This document shows positions 36,365-44,509 of a stretch of 46,820 nt of DNA, in pieces. This stretch comes from JAUUZQ01 sp964538375 (GTDB lineage: Bacteria > Bacteroidota > Bacteroidia > Bacteroidales > GCA-2748055). Location: the NCBI GenBank assembly GCA_964538375.1, contig CAZIFQ010000025.1, positions 1 to 46,820 of the forward strand, in the 5' to 3' direction. Made by a program: the position numbers and the translations under genes. The notes beneath the pieces were generated by a model that ran no database searches, had not been told where the DNA came from, and saw nothing but the letters and a program-made list of their open reading frames with translations. Each line of letters opens with the position of its first letter. Position 1 is the first letter of the stretch.

Positions 36365-36772
36365 TTACTTTTTAAATTTCCCCACCACTTGTACCTTAAT
36401 CTCTTCAATATCGAAACCTTTGATATTCTTATTATTAAAATATTCTTCTAATAGGTGGTCCAAATCGTCATCATAATAATCTTCTATCCTGTCTGAATTA
36501 CTACCGTACAAATGATGGTGTTTATCAGAAACCATATCATACAGCATGCTTCCCTTATCCGTTTTTACACGTGTAAGTATTCCTGCACTGGTAAAGCTAT
36601 CCAGGATATTATAAATCGTTCCCAGGGCAATGTTTGGATGATTATTCTGCATGATTCTGCTGATATCATCAGCTGAAGGATGATTATTGATCTGGGATAT
36701 AGCTTCCAGTACAGTTATTCGTTGTGGAGTAACCCTCAGGTTTGCATCCTTTAGAATTTTACGATAATCCAT
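36365..36772 (-). CDS. Fur-family (PerR-like) repressor lacking all cysteines
   Basis: A 135-residue Fur-family regulator: winged helix (LRVTPQRITVLEAI, NIALGTIYNILDSF) followed by the metal-sensing region KHHHLYGSNSDRIEDYYDDDL. PerR/Fur proteins usually hold a structural zinc through one or two CxxC motifs. The expected first one (HHHL-C-x-x-C) is replaced by YGSNS here, and the protein contains no Cys at all. The regulatory metal site (His/Asp/Glu) appears retained. The neighbouring peroxiredoxin is the likely target. AT-rich inverted-repeat-like sequence lies upstream of both genes, but I could not define an exact operator. Confidence 0.85.
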   Translation of the reverse strand: MDYRKILKDANLRVTPQRITVLEAISQINNHPSADDISRIMQNNHPNIALGTIYNILDSFTSAGILTRVKTDKGSMLYDMVSDKHHHLYGSNSDRIEDYYDDDLDHLLEEYFNNKNIKGFDIEEIKVQVVGKFKK

Positions 36773-36890
36773 TTCTAAAATATTACTAAATAAGAATATT
36801 TCATATATAAGAAAGAGTAAATATAATACATATTTTATTAATAGTCAATTTTGTAGCTGAGAAATATTGCACCCCAGGTAAGATTTAGGC

Positions 36891-36919
36891 AAAAAAAATC
36901 CCCAATATGTGAACTGGGG
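36891..36919 (-). terminator. Rho-independent terminator of the sulfotransferase gene
   Basis: On the minus strand CCCCA pairs with TGGGG (36915-36919 with 36900-36904) and is followed by eight T. It lies about 70 nt beyond the sulfotransferase stop. Confidence 0.75.
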
Positions 36920-36990
36920 GCTGATCGGGTGGAGTGTTACGTTGTGCGGAGTCGAAGTACGGAGCTACACCCCAACATCCCAATACCTCA

Positions 36991-37758
36991 TCACTCTTCA
37001 TACCCTAGTTTTTTCAACAGTTCCACAGCCTCTGCATTTTGCATAAACTCTTTCAATCTTTCCTTATGTTCGGGCCTTTTATAATTACCTATGGAAGCGC
37101 TGTTTAATTCTTTGATGGGGGAGTAGAGGGCCCTGTTTTTTCTGACGGTAGTGTATTTGTGCCAGTGGAGGATTTCTTCTGAGAGATGAATGTCAAGGAA
37201 GAGACAAATATCTCTTATGGTCTTTTCGTATTCGCTCACCAGGGCTTCATAATGTATGGTAAGAACTGCCGGATGATCTTTGAATTTTTGTCCGAGTTTT
37301 ACGTCTCTGACCCATCGTTTGGGTTCAACCCAATGCTGATCTACTTTTGTTGGGTGTTTGGAAAGGGTAACATCTCTTCCATCTCTAATGATATGAATCA
37401 GCTTAAATTTGCCTTTATGGTATTTGTCTATGGCTTCAATCCGCTGGACATTGGCCGGGGATTTTTCACAATACCTCTTAGCTGTTGGTTTGATTTTCTT
37501 TGTGATAAATGTGCGGTAAAGCCGATAAATCATGGGCAGAGTCACGTTTTCACCACTTACCTCAGCATCGAAAAAAAGGTTTAGTTCTTTTGGACATGCA
37601 AAGATTTCTTTGTGTGAGGATAGGATAGATAATAATAAAGTTGTGCCTGATCGGCCACAGCCACCAATATATACAGGAGCTTTAGAAAATCTTTTCAATT
37701 CGATCTTTTTTCCCCTGGCAATAATTAAAGAAGTAATTGTTTTCCTGAAAGGAGTCAT
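36991..37758 (-). CDS. Sulfotransferase family protein
   Basis: A 255-residue protein with the PAPS 5'-phosphosulfate-binding loop IGGCGRSGTTLL (31-42), the 3'-phosphate-binding segment LIHIIRDGRDVTLS and the later YEALVSEYEKTIRDICLFLDI motif. Such enzymes transfer sulfate from PAPS to carbohydrates, lipids or amino-sugar polymers; the acceptor is not predictable. No other polysaccharide genes are adjacent. It is a single transcription unit with its own terminator. Confidence 0.88.
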   Translation of the reverse strand: MTPFRKTITSLIIARGKKIELKRFSKAPVYIGGCGRSGTTLLLSILSSHKEIFACPKELNLFFDAEVSGENVTLPMIYRLYRTFITKKIKPTAKRYCEKSPANVQRIEAIDKYHKGKFKLIHIIRDGRDVTLSKHPTKVDQHWVEPKRWVRDVKLGQKFKDHPAVLTIHYEALVSEYEKTIRDICLFLDIHLSEEILHWHKYTTVRKNRALYSPIKELNSASIGNYKRPEHKERLKEFMQNAEAVELLKKLGYEE

Positions 37759-37827
37759 CGCTCTACAATGTTCATCAATTCTTAAGTCTCCCTCAAAAAT
37801 AGAATTTATATCTTAATTTCTCACCTT

Positions 37828-37881
37828 TTTCAACCATCATAGCCTTGGCGAAGATGGTATCTCACGGGCCAAAGGCCCATC
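37828..37881. repeat. Small hairpin-forming sequences between sulfotransferase and PEGA-SHOCT genes
   Basis: CCATC...GATGG (about 37835-37858, with atagccttggcgaa inside) and GGGCC-aaa-GGCCC (about 37866-37878) are two small inverted repeats between the genes. The first resembles catcctccgaagctttagcgcaggaggg at about 5026-5053, suggesting an interspersed short repeat family. Confidence 0.35.
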
Positions 37882-37889
37882 TTACAAAT

Positions 37890-38474
37890 TTACTTATTAA
37901 AGATCTTTGCTTTTTCTGTTTCGAATTCCTCTTTAGTAATCAAGCCCTCCTCATAAAGATCGACCAGCTTCATCAGCTTCTCATAATTATCCACTTCTTC
38001 TTCTCTGTCCACCTGGTTGTTTGGCGTTACTTGCTGATATGTGGCTGGCTGATTTCCCATAGCAGGTCCATTGTAGGGCGGATTTGATGAGTAGGGAACG
38101 AGCAGGAAATTGTAATAATCGCTGTCGTATCTCATAAGAGCGCCGGTGGCACCATCTATAGCCCAGAAGAAAAGCATAACCGTGTTTAGTATTGAGTATG
38201 GCTCAATATCAGCGCCAAGTATGTATCCGTCAGGAACAAATCCATCTTTTTCGAGCCGGATATATTTTCCATCATCTAAAAAGGCATTCAGGTCACGGTT
38301 TAGACGCACCCTGGCTGGAGTTGTTCCCAAAAGCTGACCGTCAACTACGATATTGGCACCCTGGGGTTCTGAATCAATGGTAACACTTTGTGTGGTTCCT
38401 GTAAACAGGGTAGCACAGCCAGATAGTAGCACGGCCATTCCTGTAAGTATAGTTAGTGGTATTAATTTTTTCAT
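37890..38474 (-). CDS. PEGA-domain lipoprotein with C-terminal SHOCT motif
   Basis: A 194-residue lipoprotein (lipobox LSGC). A PEGA domain follows the signal (VTIDSEPQGANIVVDGQLLGTTPARVRL), a small surface/cell-wall-associated beta module. A predicted hydrophobic stretch (TVMLFFWAIDGATGALM) interrupts it. The last 32 residues (KLMKLVDLYEEGLITKEEFETEKAKIF) are a SHOCT helical motif, common at ends of short membrane-associated proteins. Function unknown; likely envelope-associated. Confidence 0.82.
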   Translation of the reverse strand: MKKLIPLTILTGMAVLLSGCATLFTGTTQSVTIDSEPQGANIVVDGQLLGTTPARVRLNRDLNAFLDDGKYIRLEKDGFVPDGYILGADIEPYSILNTVMLFFWAIDGATGALMRYDSDYYNFLLVPYSSNPPYNGPAMGNQPATYQQVTPNNQVDREEEVDNYEKLMKLVDLYEEGLITKEEFETEKAKIFNK

Positions 38475-38698
38475 CGAAATTAATATTAAGTAAGAGTAAT
38501 GGTGTATGTAACAATGTTGTTACGTCGGTTGTAGCTCAAATATTATGCCAGAAATAAAGCATGAATACAGCAATTTGCAGTTTACCGGCCCTTGATGTAT
38601 CTCCTTTTTTGTTGTTCATATTTTTTTACCTGTTGTTGACTGAAAATATTAAGTTATTGATTGATTTTTAAATCGGATTGATTGATTTCTATTCCTGT

Positions 38699-39301
38699 TT
38701 AAGCTGGGGATTTACTTTTTCCTATCATAAAAATACTTTTCCTGCTTCCATAAGAATTTTCTAATTTCAATCCGATGCTCTCAGCGAAAGCATGTGCTCC
38801 TCCAAGCTTCAGGTATGATTTGAAGTTGCGGTTGTGTTCTTTCCCAGCAAACAATTCAATAGTCCTGATAAGTAGTCCTATAATTTCACCAGGCAGGGGA
38901 AAATTATAATCGATGACTATGACTTGCTTTGAAATTATTTTTAATTGTTTCAAAATTCGAAGCGCTGTCTCCGCCCTGAATTGATGTACCGCCATAGATA
39001 TGGTAGCCACATCAAATTCTGAATCCTTGAAGCGTGATAAATCTGTGGCATCCATCTCTAAAAATTCAACATTTGATTTACCGGTTTTTTCAGCACGCTT
39101 CTTCGCATAATTGATGGATTCAGCTGACAGATCAATTCCTGTAACATGAGCTGCTTCTGAGGAGATCTTTAATGCAAGTGTGCCGTTACCACATGCAATA
39201 TCAATGACTTTCGATCCTTTAGGTATAAGGGACACTGCATTTGAGTGAACCTTGTATAGCAGGGGATCGATGAAAACCTGGTAGAATGTACTGGATACCA
39301 T
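38699..39301 (-). CDS. Class I SAM-dependent methyltransferase
   Basis: A 200-residue methyltransferase: motif I VIDIACGNGTLALK (SAM binding), acidic loop VTGIDLSAESINYAKK, motif II/III MDATDLSRFKDSEFDVATISMAVHQF. It resembles UbiE/COQ5-type and general small-molecule methyltransferases. The target is not known. It is separated from the PEGA gene by 224 bases and is probably its own unit. Confidence 0.85.
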   Translation of the reverse strand: MVSSTFYQVFIDPLLYKVHSNAVSLIPKGSKVIDIACGNGTLALKISSEAAHVTGIDLSAESINYAKKRAEKTGKSNVEFLEMDATDLSRFKDSEFDVATISMAVHQFRAETALRILKQLKIISKQVIVIDYNFPLPGEIIGLLIRTIELFAGKEHNRNFKSYLKLGGAHAFAESIGLKLENSYGSRKSIFMIGKSKSPA

Positions 39302-39380
39302 ATTTGATTTGTATTGATATATTGAGCTAATTAAAGAGGATTAGAAGAATGAAAAATAGTAATTTTAAATTCAATACATA

Positions 39381-39408
39381 GAAAAGGAGTGCAAATTCTT
39401 ACACTCCT
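39381..39408 (-). terminator. Terminator of the GIN-domain gene
   Basis: On the minus strand AGGAGTG pairs with CACTCCT around a 10-nt loop (39385-39408), followed by TTTT, 37 nt after the GIN gene stop. Confidence 0.7.
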
Positions 39409-39444
39409 CTTCGTTAAATTAACTTATGAAAATATATTCTTCAG

Positions 39445-40179
39445 CTAGTTCCTTTCAATGACACTTCCTGAGCCGGTTACTTTCAGAATTACAGAAGGGA
39501 ATCCTTTATAATAGACATCCCCTGATCCACTGATGTGCACATCAAGCAGGTCTGATGTTGAAACATAGCAGCTACCACTGCCAACGATGTCGATAAATGC
39601 TTCAAGCGTTTCGGCCGGGTAACCATAGAATTTACCGGAACCAATAATTCCTATATCGAGGACCTCCAGTGCAGGAACAGCATCCTGAAGCTTGATATCT
39701 CCACTTCCGGTTATTGATGCATCAATTTTTGGACAATTTTCAAAACGGTTCAATTCAATGTCACCTGATCCACCAATCGACAATTCCAGGTCTCCGCCAT
39801 TGATGAAATCATCTACATAAACATCTCCTGAACCAAGGATGCTTATGGTTTCAATATCGGGCATTGTAATATATACTGTGAGTTCATAATCTACATGACA
39901 TCCAGTTTCCAGGCAAATATTCCAGGTGTTTCCGTGGACATTTCTTTTCAGACGGTCAATAATATTTTGGTGGCCTGTGGCTGTAACTGAAAGTGAGTCG
40001 CCATACGTAATATACACATCATCGGCTCCAATAAGATCGATGGAGGAGAAATCTGATATATCAATCGATTCTGTTACGATATCACCTTCGCCATGTATGC
40101 AGAATCCAAAATCCTCGCAAGAAGTTAAGAATATGCTGATGGCAATTATTGCTGTGGTGCTAAATTTTAATAATTTCAT
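39445..40179 (-). CDS. GIN-domain (DUF2807) head lipoprotein
   Basis: A 244-residue lipoprotein (lipobox LTSC). The mature part is a right-handed beta-helix-like GIN domain with repeated GSGD/GSG turns (ILGSGDVYVDD, IGGSGDIELNR, ITGSGDIKLQD, IIGSGKFYGYP, IVGSGSCYVS, ISGSGDVYYKG). It resembles the 'auto-transporter adhesin head GIN' domain found across Bacteroidota; its role is undefined, probably envelope surface. Start and signal peptide are clear; no neighbour indicates a pathway. Confidence 0.88.
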   Translation of the reverse strand: MKLLKFSTTAIIAISIFLTSCEDFGFCIHGEGDIVTESIDISDFSSIDLIGADDVYITYGDSLSVTATGHQNIIDRLKRNVHGNTWNICLETGCHVDYELTVYITMPDIETISILGSGDVYVDDFINGGDLELSIGGSGDIELNRFENCPKIDASITGSGDIKLQDAVPALEVLDIGIIGSGKFYGYPAETLEAFIDIVGSGSCYVSTSDLLDVHISGSGDVYYKGFPSVILKVTGSGSVIERN

Positions 40180-40645
40180 TTTAAAAGTTTTTAGTTTGCT
40201 AATTGTTAACTACAGGTATTTGCCTGTTTTCATAAAGAGGACAATTCAGGATTGAAATACCCCCATTATACAAATCAAACTTTTAGTAAATTTTCCAGGA
40301 AAAGATAAAATGGTAGCTGTTTTATTGGGTTCATTGTTAAAGCCATGGAGCGAAATAAAGTTTTGAGAAGAGAGATGAGAATTCCCTCCAGGCACAAAGT
40401 ATATGCTGCATTAATCCTGGGTTACCCAAAAGTGAAATACCATAACGAAACGTCCAGACCTGCCCCGAAGGTTAAGTACATCTAATATCTTCCGGGAAGA
40501 GCACCTTTTTTTAGTGATGACCGCAGAACTACTGCCATGAATATCGAAAGAGCAGCATTTCTCATATTCCATATGTTTATTACGAAATCTTACCTTCTCA
40601 CTGGAGCGTAGCTCCGTTCTCTCTATGTCTCGCCTTCTTACTCCC
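40180..40645. other. Region between GIN lipoprotein and rubrerythrin
   Basis: A 466-base stretch that contains a nitroreductase relic (40309-40485) and otherwise no gene I can support. A small inverted repeat GGAGC-gta-GCTCC sits near 40602-40614. Confidence 0.45.
40309..40485 (+). pseudogene. Nitroreductase relic (C-terminal 58 codons only)
   Basis: In the + frame bounded by a TAA at 40306-40308 the translation reads SCFIGFIVKAMERNKVLRRE, then MRIPSRHKVYAALILGYPKV and KYHNETSRPAPKVKYI, ending at TAA 40483-40485. This is the characteristic end of nitroreductase-family flavoproteins (IP-x-x-H-x-V-x-x-A-L-x-L-G-Y-P-K-x-x-Y...P.KV.W/Y). The FMN-binding N-terminal and middle parts are absent. 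It is a remnant of a gene lost by deletion; ATG at 40345 in the relic is fortuitous. Confidence 0.7.
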
Positions 40646-41221
40646 TTAGTAATTCTCCTCTCTTACTTGCATATACGCTTTAGGATGATTGCAGGCCGGA
40701 CAATTCTCCAATGCTTTCTCTGATTCATATACATAACCGCAGTTGAGGCACTTCCACCATACCTTACCATCCTTAATAAATACTTTGTCTTCTGAAATAT
40801 TTTGCAATAGTTTCAGAAAGCGACGCTCATGTTCTGCTTCTACTTTTGCGATCATCTTAAATGCTACAGCGATTTCTTTGAATCCCTCTTCTTTAGCAAT
40901 CTTTGCAAATTCCGGATAAAGATCTGTCCATTCTTCGTTTTCACCTTCAGCTGCTGCCTTCAGGTTTTCTTTGGTTGTTCCAATGATGCCTGCAGGATAT
41001 GTGGCTGTGATTTCAGTCATACCGCCTTCAAGGAATTTAAAGAAACGTTTCGCATGCTCCTTTTCCTGGTTGGCAGTTTCCTGGAATATTGCTGCGATTT
41101 GCTCATAACCTTCTTTCTTGGCAATCTTCGCAAAAAACTCATACCTGTTTCTTGCCTGTGATTCGCCTGCAAAAGATTTTAATAAATTTTGTTCTGTTCT
41201 GCTACCTTTTAATGAAGCCAT
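40646..41221 (-). CDS. rbr: Rubrerythrin
   Basis: A 191-residue rubrerythrin with a four-helix diiron domain (Glu20, EKEH 53-56, EAEH 128-131) and a C-terminal rubredoxin-like iron site (Cys158, Cys161, Cys174, Cys177 in KCLNCGYVYE...ENCPACNHP). It reduces hydrogen peroxide using electrons from rubredoxin-type donors and is a hallmark of anaerobes and microaerophiles. Just upstream in the same direction is a flavin reductase-rubredoxin fusion that could supply electrons; the 19-nt gap implies co-transcription. Confidence 0.96.
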   Translation of the reverse strand: MASLKGSRTEQNLLKSFAGESQARNRYEFFAKIAKKEGYEQIAAIFQETANQEKEHAKRFFKFLEGGMTEITATYPAGIIGTTKENLKAAAEGENEEWTDLYPEFAKIAKEEGFKEIAVAFKMIAKVEAEHERRFLKLLQNISEDKVFIKDGKVWWKCLNCGYVYESEKALENCPACNHPKAYMQVREENY

Positions 41222-41240
41222 AATTTTGAGTTTATTGTTG

Positions 41241-41918
41241 TTATACTTTTATAAAATCTTCTTTCTCAACGCCGCATACCGGACAGGTCCAGTCGCCAGG
41301 GAGATCTTCAAATGCAATCTCCTCCTCATTCGAATCATAGATGTGTCCGCATGCAGCACATTTATAGATGCTCTTTTCTTTTACTGCTGTCTTCTCCTGT
41401 AACTTTTCTTTGTCAATATATGTTGGTGCATTCCTGGGAGCAAGCCCTTTCTTTACTTCCCTGTAGAAAGCATAGGTCATTGGTTCAAGGTCCTTTTCAA
41501 TTAATTCCGCACTTACCAATTCCCCAATAAACAGGATATGTGTCCCAACATCTAATTGATCAACTACTTTGAACTCTAAACAAGCAATAGAGGCATCTCT
41601 GACTATAGGGACTCCTGTTTCTCCAAATGTCACATTTAAAGATTCCATTTTGTCAAAATCTTTACCGCTGCGGAAACCGAATCTGCCTATCAGCTCAGCA
41701 TTCGTATCTTTATGGAGGACCGATACTGAAAAATTTCCGGATTTTTCAATCATTTCACATGTGAGATTATCCTTGTTGCAGCTAGCAGCAAACTTTGCCG
41801 GCTCAGAACTTACCTGGAAGACAGTATTGGATATAAAACCATTGCCCTTTGATTTATCTCCCGAGCATACAATATATAAACCATAAGTAATCTTAAAAAG
41901 TGCATTAAAGTCAATCAT
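41241..41918 (-). CDS. Flavin reductase-rubredoxin fusion (Hrb-like)
   Basis: A 225-residue protein. Residues 1-165 are a flavin reductase (FMN-binding split barrel) domain: FKITYGLYIVCSGD, GNGFISNTVFQVSSEP, RFGFRSGKDFDKMES. Residues 185-220 are a rubredoxin (Cys187, Cys190, Cys212, Cys215: YKCAACGHIYD...DWTCPVCGVEKEDF). The same architecture is the high-molecular-weight rubredoxin of anaerobes, an NAD(P)H-linked electron donor to rubrerythrin or flavodiiron proteins. First gene of the pair with rubrerythrin, so electron delivery to it is the best guess. Confidence 0.9.
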   Translation of the reverse strand: MIDFNALFKITYGLYIVCSGDKSKGNGFISNTVFQVSSEPAKFAASCNKDNLTCEMIEKSGNFSVSVLHKDTNAELIGRFGFRSGKDFDKMESLNVTFGETGVPIVRDASIACLEFKVVDQLDVGTHILFIGELVSAELIEKDLEPMTYAFYREVKKGLAPRNAPTYIDKEKLQEKTAVKEKSIYKCAACGHIYDSNEEEIAFEDLPGDWTCPVCGVEKEDFIKV

Positions 41919-42085
41919 ATTTGTAGCGTTTATGTTTCCCGGCTAAGCCAGCGAGAAAAGACATCTATACTTAAAATTCATTTTTTTTGCGGAAAGATAA
42001 AATTAAATGAAAATCTTACTATTTCTAAATGATATGAGCTATGAATATTAAATCTAAATAATCAGGATGGCCAGTGCAAAAAAAT

Positions 42086-42093
42086 TAAATTTG
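42086..42093 (+). promoter_or_regulatory. Candidate -7 element for the M14 peptidase gene
   Basis: TAAATTTG, an exact TAnnTTTG match 19 nt upstream of the ATG at 42113, would give a very short leader. The -33 TTG is not clear. Confidence 0.45.
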
Positions 42094-42112
42094 TATTCTT
42101 ATTTACATAAAA

Positions 42113-43852
42113 ATGAAAAATAACCTTTTATCTGCGTTAATCTTATTCCTTTTCGCTTTTAACCTTGTTGCTCAGCCAGTGTTGAGATACGAGGAGAGTA
42201 AAACGCTTACCTGGAAAGAGAGCATTGAGTTTTATAATTACCTGGATGAACACTTCGTAAATTGTACTTTGACAGTAGCCGGGGAGACGGATGCCGGTAA
42301 ACCACTCCACCTCTTTGTTATTTCAAATGACAAGCATTTTGATGCTAAATCAGTTAAGCAATCAGGGAGGGCAGTTATACTCATCAACAACGGAATTCAT
42401 CCCGGTGAACCATGTGGAGTGGATGCCAGTGCAAAGTTCGCGATGGAAGTGCTTCAGAATCCTGCGGAGTATTCAGTTTTGCTCGATAGCGTGGTGATAT
42501 GCATTGTTCCAATTTTAAATGTGGGAGGTGCACTGAACAGGGGAGAATATCATCGGGCCAACCAAAATGGTCCTGTAGAGCATGGATTCAGGGCCAACGC
42601 CATTAACAATGACTTGAATCGTGATTTTGTGAAGCTGGATACCAGGAATGCCCAGTCCTTTGTGAAGATTTTGAGAGAGTGGGATCCGGATATTCTTATA
42701 GATACGCATACTTCCAATAGTGCCGACTATCAATATGTAATTACATTGATTGCCACCCAGCGGGATAAATTTAATGCTCCGCTGAGCTCCTATATGTATG
42801 ATGCAATGTTACCTTCATTATTTGAGGAGATGAAGAAAACTCCCTATGAAATGACACCTTATGTTATGAGCATGGACAGGAAAAATCCTGAAAATGGAAT
42901 TGTTGCATTTATGGATCACCCCAGGTATACGACTGGCTATGCCTCTTTGTTTTCTACCATAGGATTCACACTTGAAACTCATATGTTTAAACCATTCAGG
43001 GATCGCGTACTGTCTACCTACCATTTTATCAAAGCTGCATCGCTCTACCTGGCTGATAATAAATCAGATATACTCATATTGAGAGCGGCAGCTAAAGAGT
43101 CGCTCCGACTGAAAAATAACTACACCATACATTGGGCTTTGGACACAACACAATTCGATGAGATCCGGTTCAAAGGATTTGAAATAAAGTATAGAACCAG
43201 TGAAGTGACAGGACAACAGACCTACTACTTCGACAGGGAGAGCCCGTGGGATAAAAGCATCAGGAATTATAGCTATTATTCTCCGGTAAAAAGTATCATG
43301 GCACCTGACTATTATATAGTTCCTGCAGCATGGAAAAGGGTTGTGGAAATGTTAAAACTGAATAAGGTTGAAATGTACCCTGTTCAAAAGGATACTACTT
43401 TGATGGTGGAGTATTATTACATTGATGACTATAATACAACTTCTACGGCATACAATGGTCATTACTTTCATTCCCAGACAAAGGTGCGAAGCGAAAAGGG
43501 GATGTTGAATTTTCTGGCTGGGGACATGTTTATTCCGCTCAATCAGACGGCCAACGAATTCATTGTTCAGGTGCTGGAACCGGAAGCTGTTGATTCATAT
43601 TTTAACTGGAATTTCTTCGACCCGATTCTATCCAGGAAGGAGTATTTCTCTCCCTATGTATTCGATGAAAAAGCTGGAGAGATACTAGACAATGATCCGG
43701 AATTGAAAAAAGAATTTTTCGCAAGGAGAGAGACCGATACTATTTTCGCAAATGATCACTATTCCCAGTTAAGGTTTATTTACGAACGATCACCCTTTTC
43801 TGAAAAAACACTCATGCGTTATCCGGTTGCACGATACTACATGAATAAATAG
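42113..43852 (+). CDS. M14-family zinc carboxypeptidase (secreted)
   Basis: A 579-residue protein with a Sec signal (LLSALILFLFAFNLVAQ). The M14 zinc site is visible as HPGE (His96, Glu99) and His199 in DILIDTHTSN; the substrate-binding Arg170 lies in NDLNRDF. A later GFTLETHMFKPF segment holds the likely catalytic Glu. It would trim C-terminal residues of peptides in the periplasm. The following (broken) gene begins directly after its stop, so the two formed an operon. Confidence 0.92.
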   Translation: MKNNLLSALILFLFAFNLVAQPVLRYEESKTLTWKESIEFYNYLDEHFVNCTLTVAGETDAGKPLHLFVISNDKHFDAKSVKQSGRAVILINNGIHPGEPCGVDASAKFAMEVLQNPAEYSVLLDSVVICIVPILNVGGALNRGEYHRANQNGPVEHGFRANAINNDLNRDFVKLDTRNAQSFVKILREWDPDILIDTHTSNSADYQYVITLIATQRDKFNAPLSSYMYDAMLPSLFEEMKKTPYEMTPYVMSMDRKNPENGIVAFMDHPRYTTGYASLFSTIGFTLETHMFKPFRDRVLSTYHFIKAASLYLADNKSDILILRAAAKESLRLKNNYTIHWALDTTQFDEIRFKGFEIKYRTSEVTGQQTYYFDRESPWDKSIRNYSYYSPVKSIMAPDYYIVPAAWKRVVEMLKLNKVEMYPVQKDTTLMVEYYYIDDYNTTSTAYNGHYFHSQTKVRSEKGMLNFLAGDMFIPLNQTANEFIVQVLEPEAVDSYFNWNFFDPILSRKEYFSPYVFDEKAGEILDNDPELKKEFFARRETDTIFANDHYSQLRFIYERSPFSEKTLMRYPVARYYMNK

Positions 43853-44462
43853 ATGGATAAAATAAACAAATTTTACGCTCCCGAATATTTCAGAAAGCAA
43901 GCGAATGAAGCAACTGAAATTCTCTCATAGTACCTGGAAAAAGTGCTTTCAAATGATGGGATCTATGTAGCACTTCCATCATTAGATTCCGATGAGCTGG
44001 CTCAGAAGTATACTAATATTCTTCAAGAGAAAACAGATTTTTCTACGCTTTTAAAAGAGGTGTTGAAGGATTCGAACCATCTGCATCATCCAGGGTATAT
44101 CGGACACCAGTGTACGGCGGAAGATCCACTGGCAGCAGTTAGTTCAATGGCAGGCGCACTCTTAAATAATGGATCTGCTGTGTATGAAATGGGGCCTGCG
44201 AATGGGGCCATGGAAAGAAGTGTAGCCAGGTACTTCGCAAAGCTGTTTGGATATCCTGACAGCCATGTTAGCGGCAAGACAAAAAAGTGCTGCTTACGAT
44301 ATTTGGGAAGAGGGCTTGAGGGCAGATGATGAACCGGTGATATTGATTTCGAAAGAGAGTCAATATCTACGCGTTTCAGTGATGAATCCTTTCACAGAAA
44401 AAGATGACTTTGAACGCTTACTGGATCAGGTGCTTGACATAGCTAACAGTGCTTTCCTGTAA
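43853..44462 (+). pseudogene. Pyridoxal-dependent decarboxylase pseudogene (three lesions)
   Basis: The start ATG directly follows the M14 stop. The N-terminus (KFYAPEYFRKQANEATEILS, then YLEKVLSNDGIYVALPSLDS) is interrupted by an in-frame TAG at 43928-43930. The group II decarboxylase sequence continues (SNHLHHPGYIGHQCTAEDPL, YEMGPANGAMERSVARYFAK) to about 44265. There a frameshifting deletion removes residues before TAMLAARQKSAAYDIWEEGL. A second, larger gap near 44369 joins VILISKESQY to the C-terminal LRVSVMNPFTEKDDFERLL. The whole centre, including the PLP lysine, is missing. It is the wreck of a DABA/aromatic amino-acid decarboxylase-like gene. Confidence 0.85.
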
Positions 44463-44509
44463 CCTTCAATCTATAATACTCCCGAAATCCTGGACCAGAG
44501 GTTTAGTTT

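Noticed and set aside
43861..43942. Selenocysteine or pyrrolysine readthrough at the TAG in the decarboxylase
   Set aside because: The same gene also has a frameshift and a deleted catalytic core, so the amber codon is one of several inactivating lesions.
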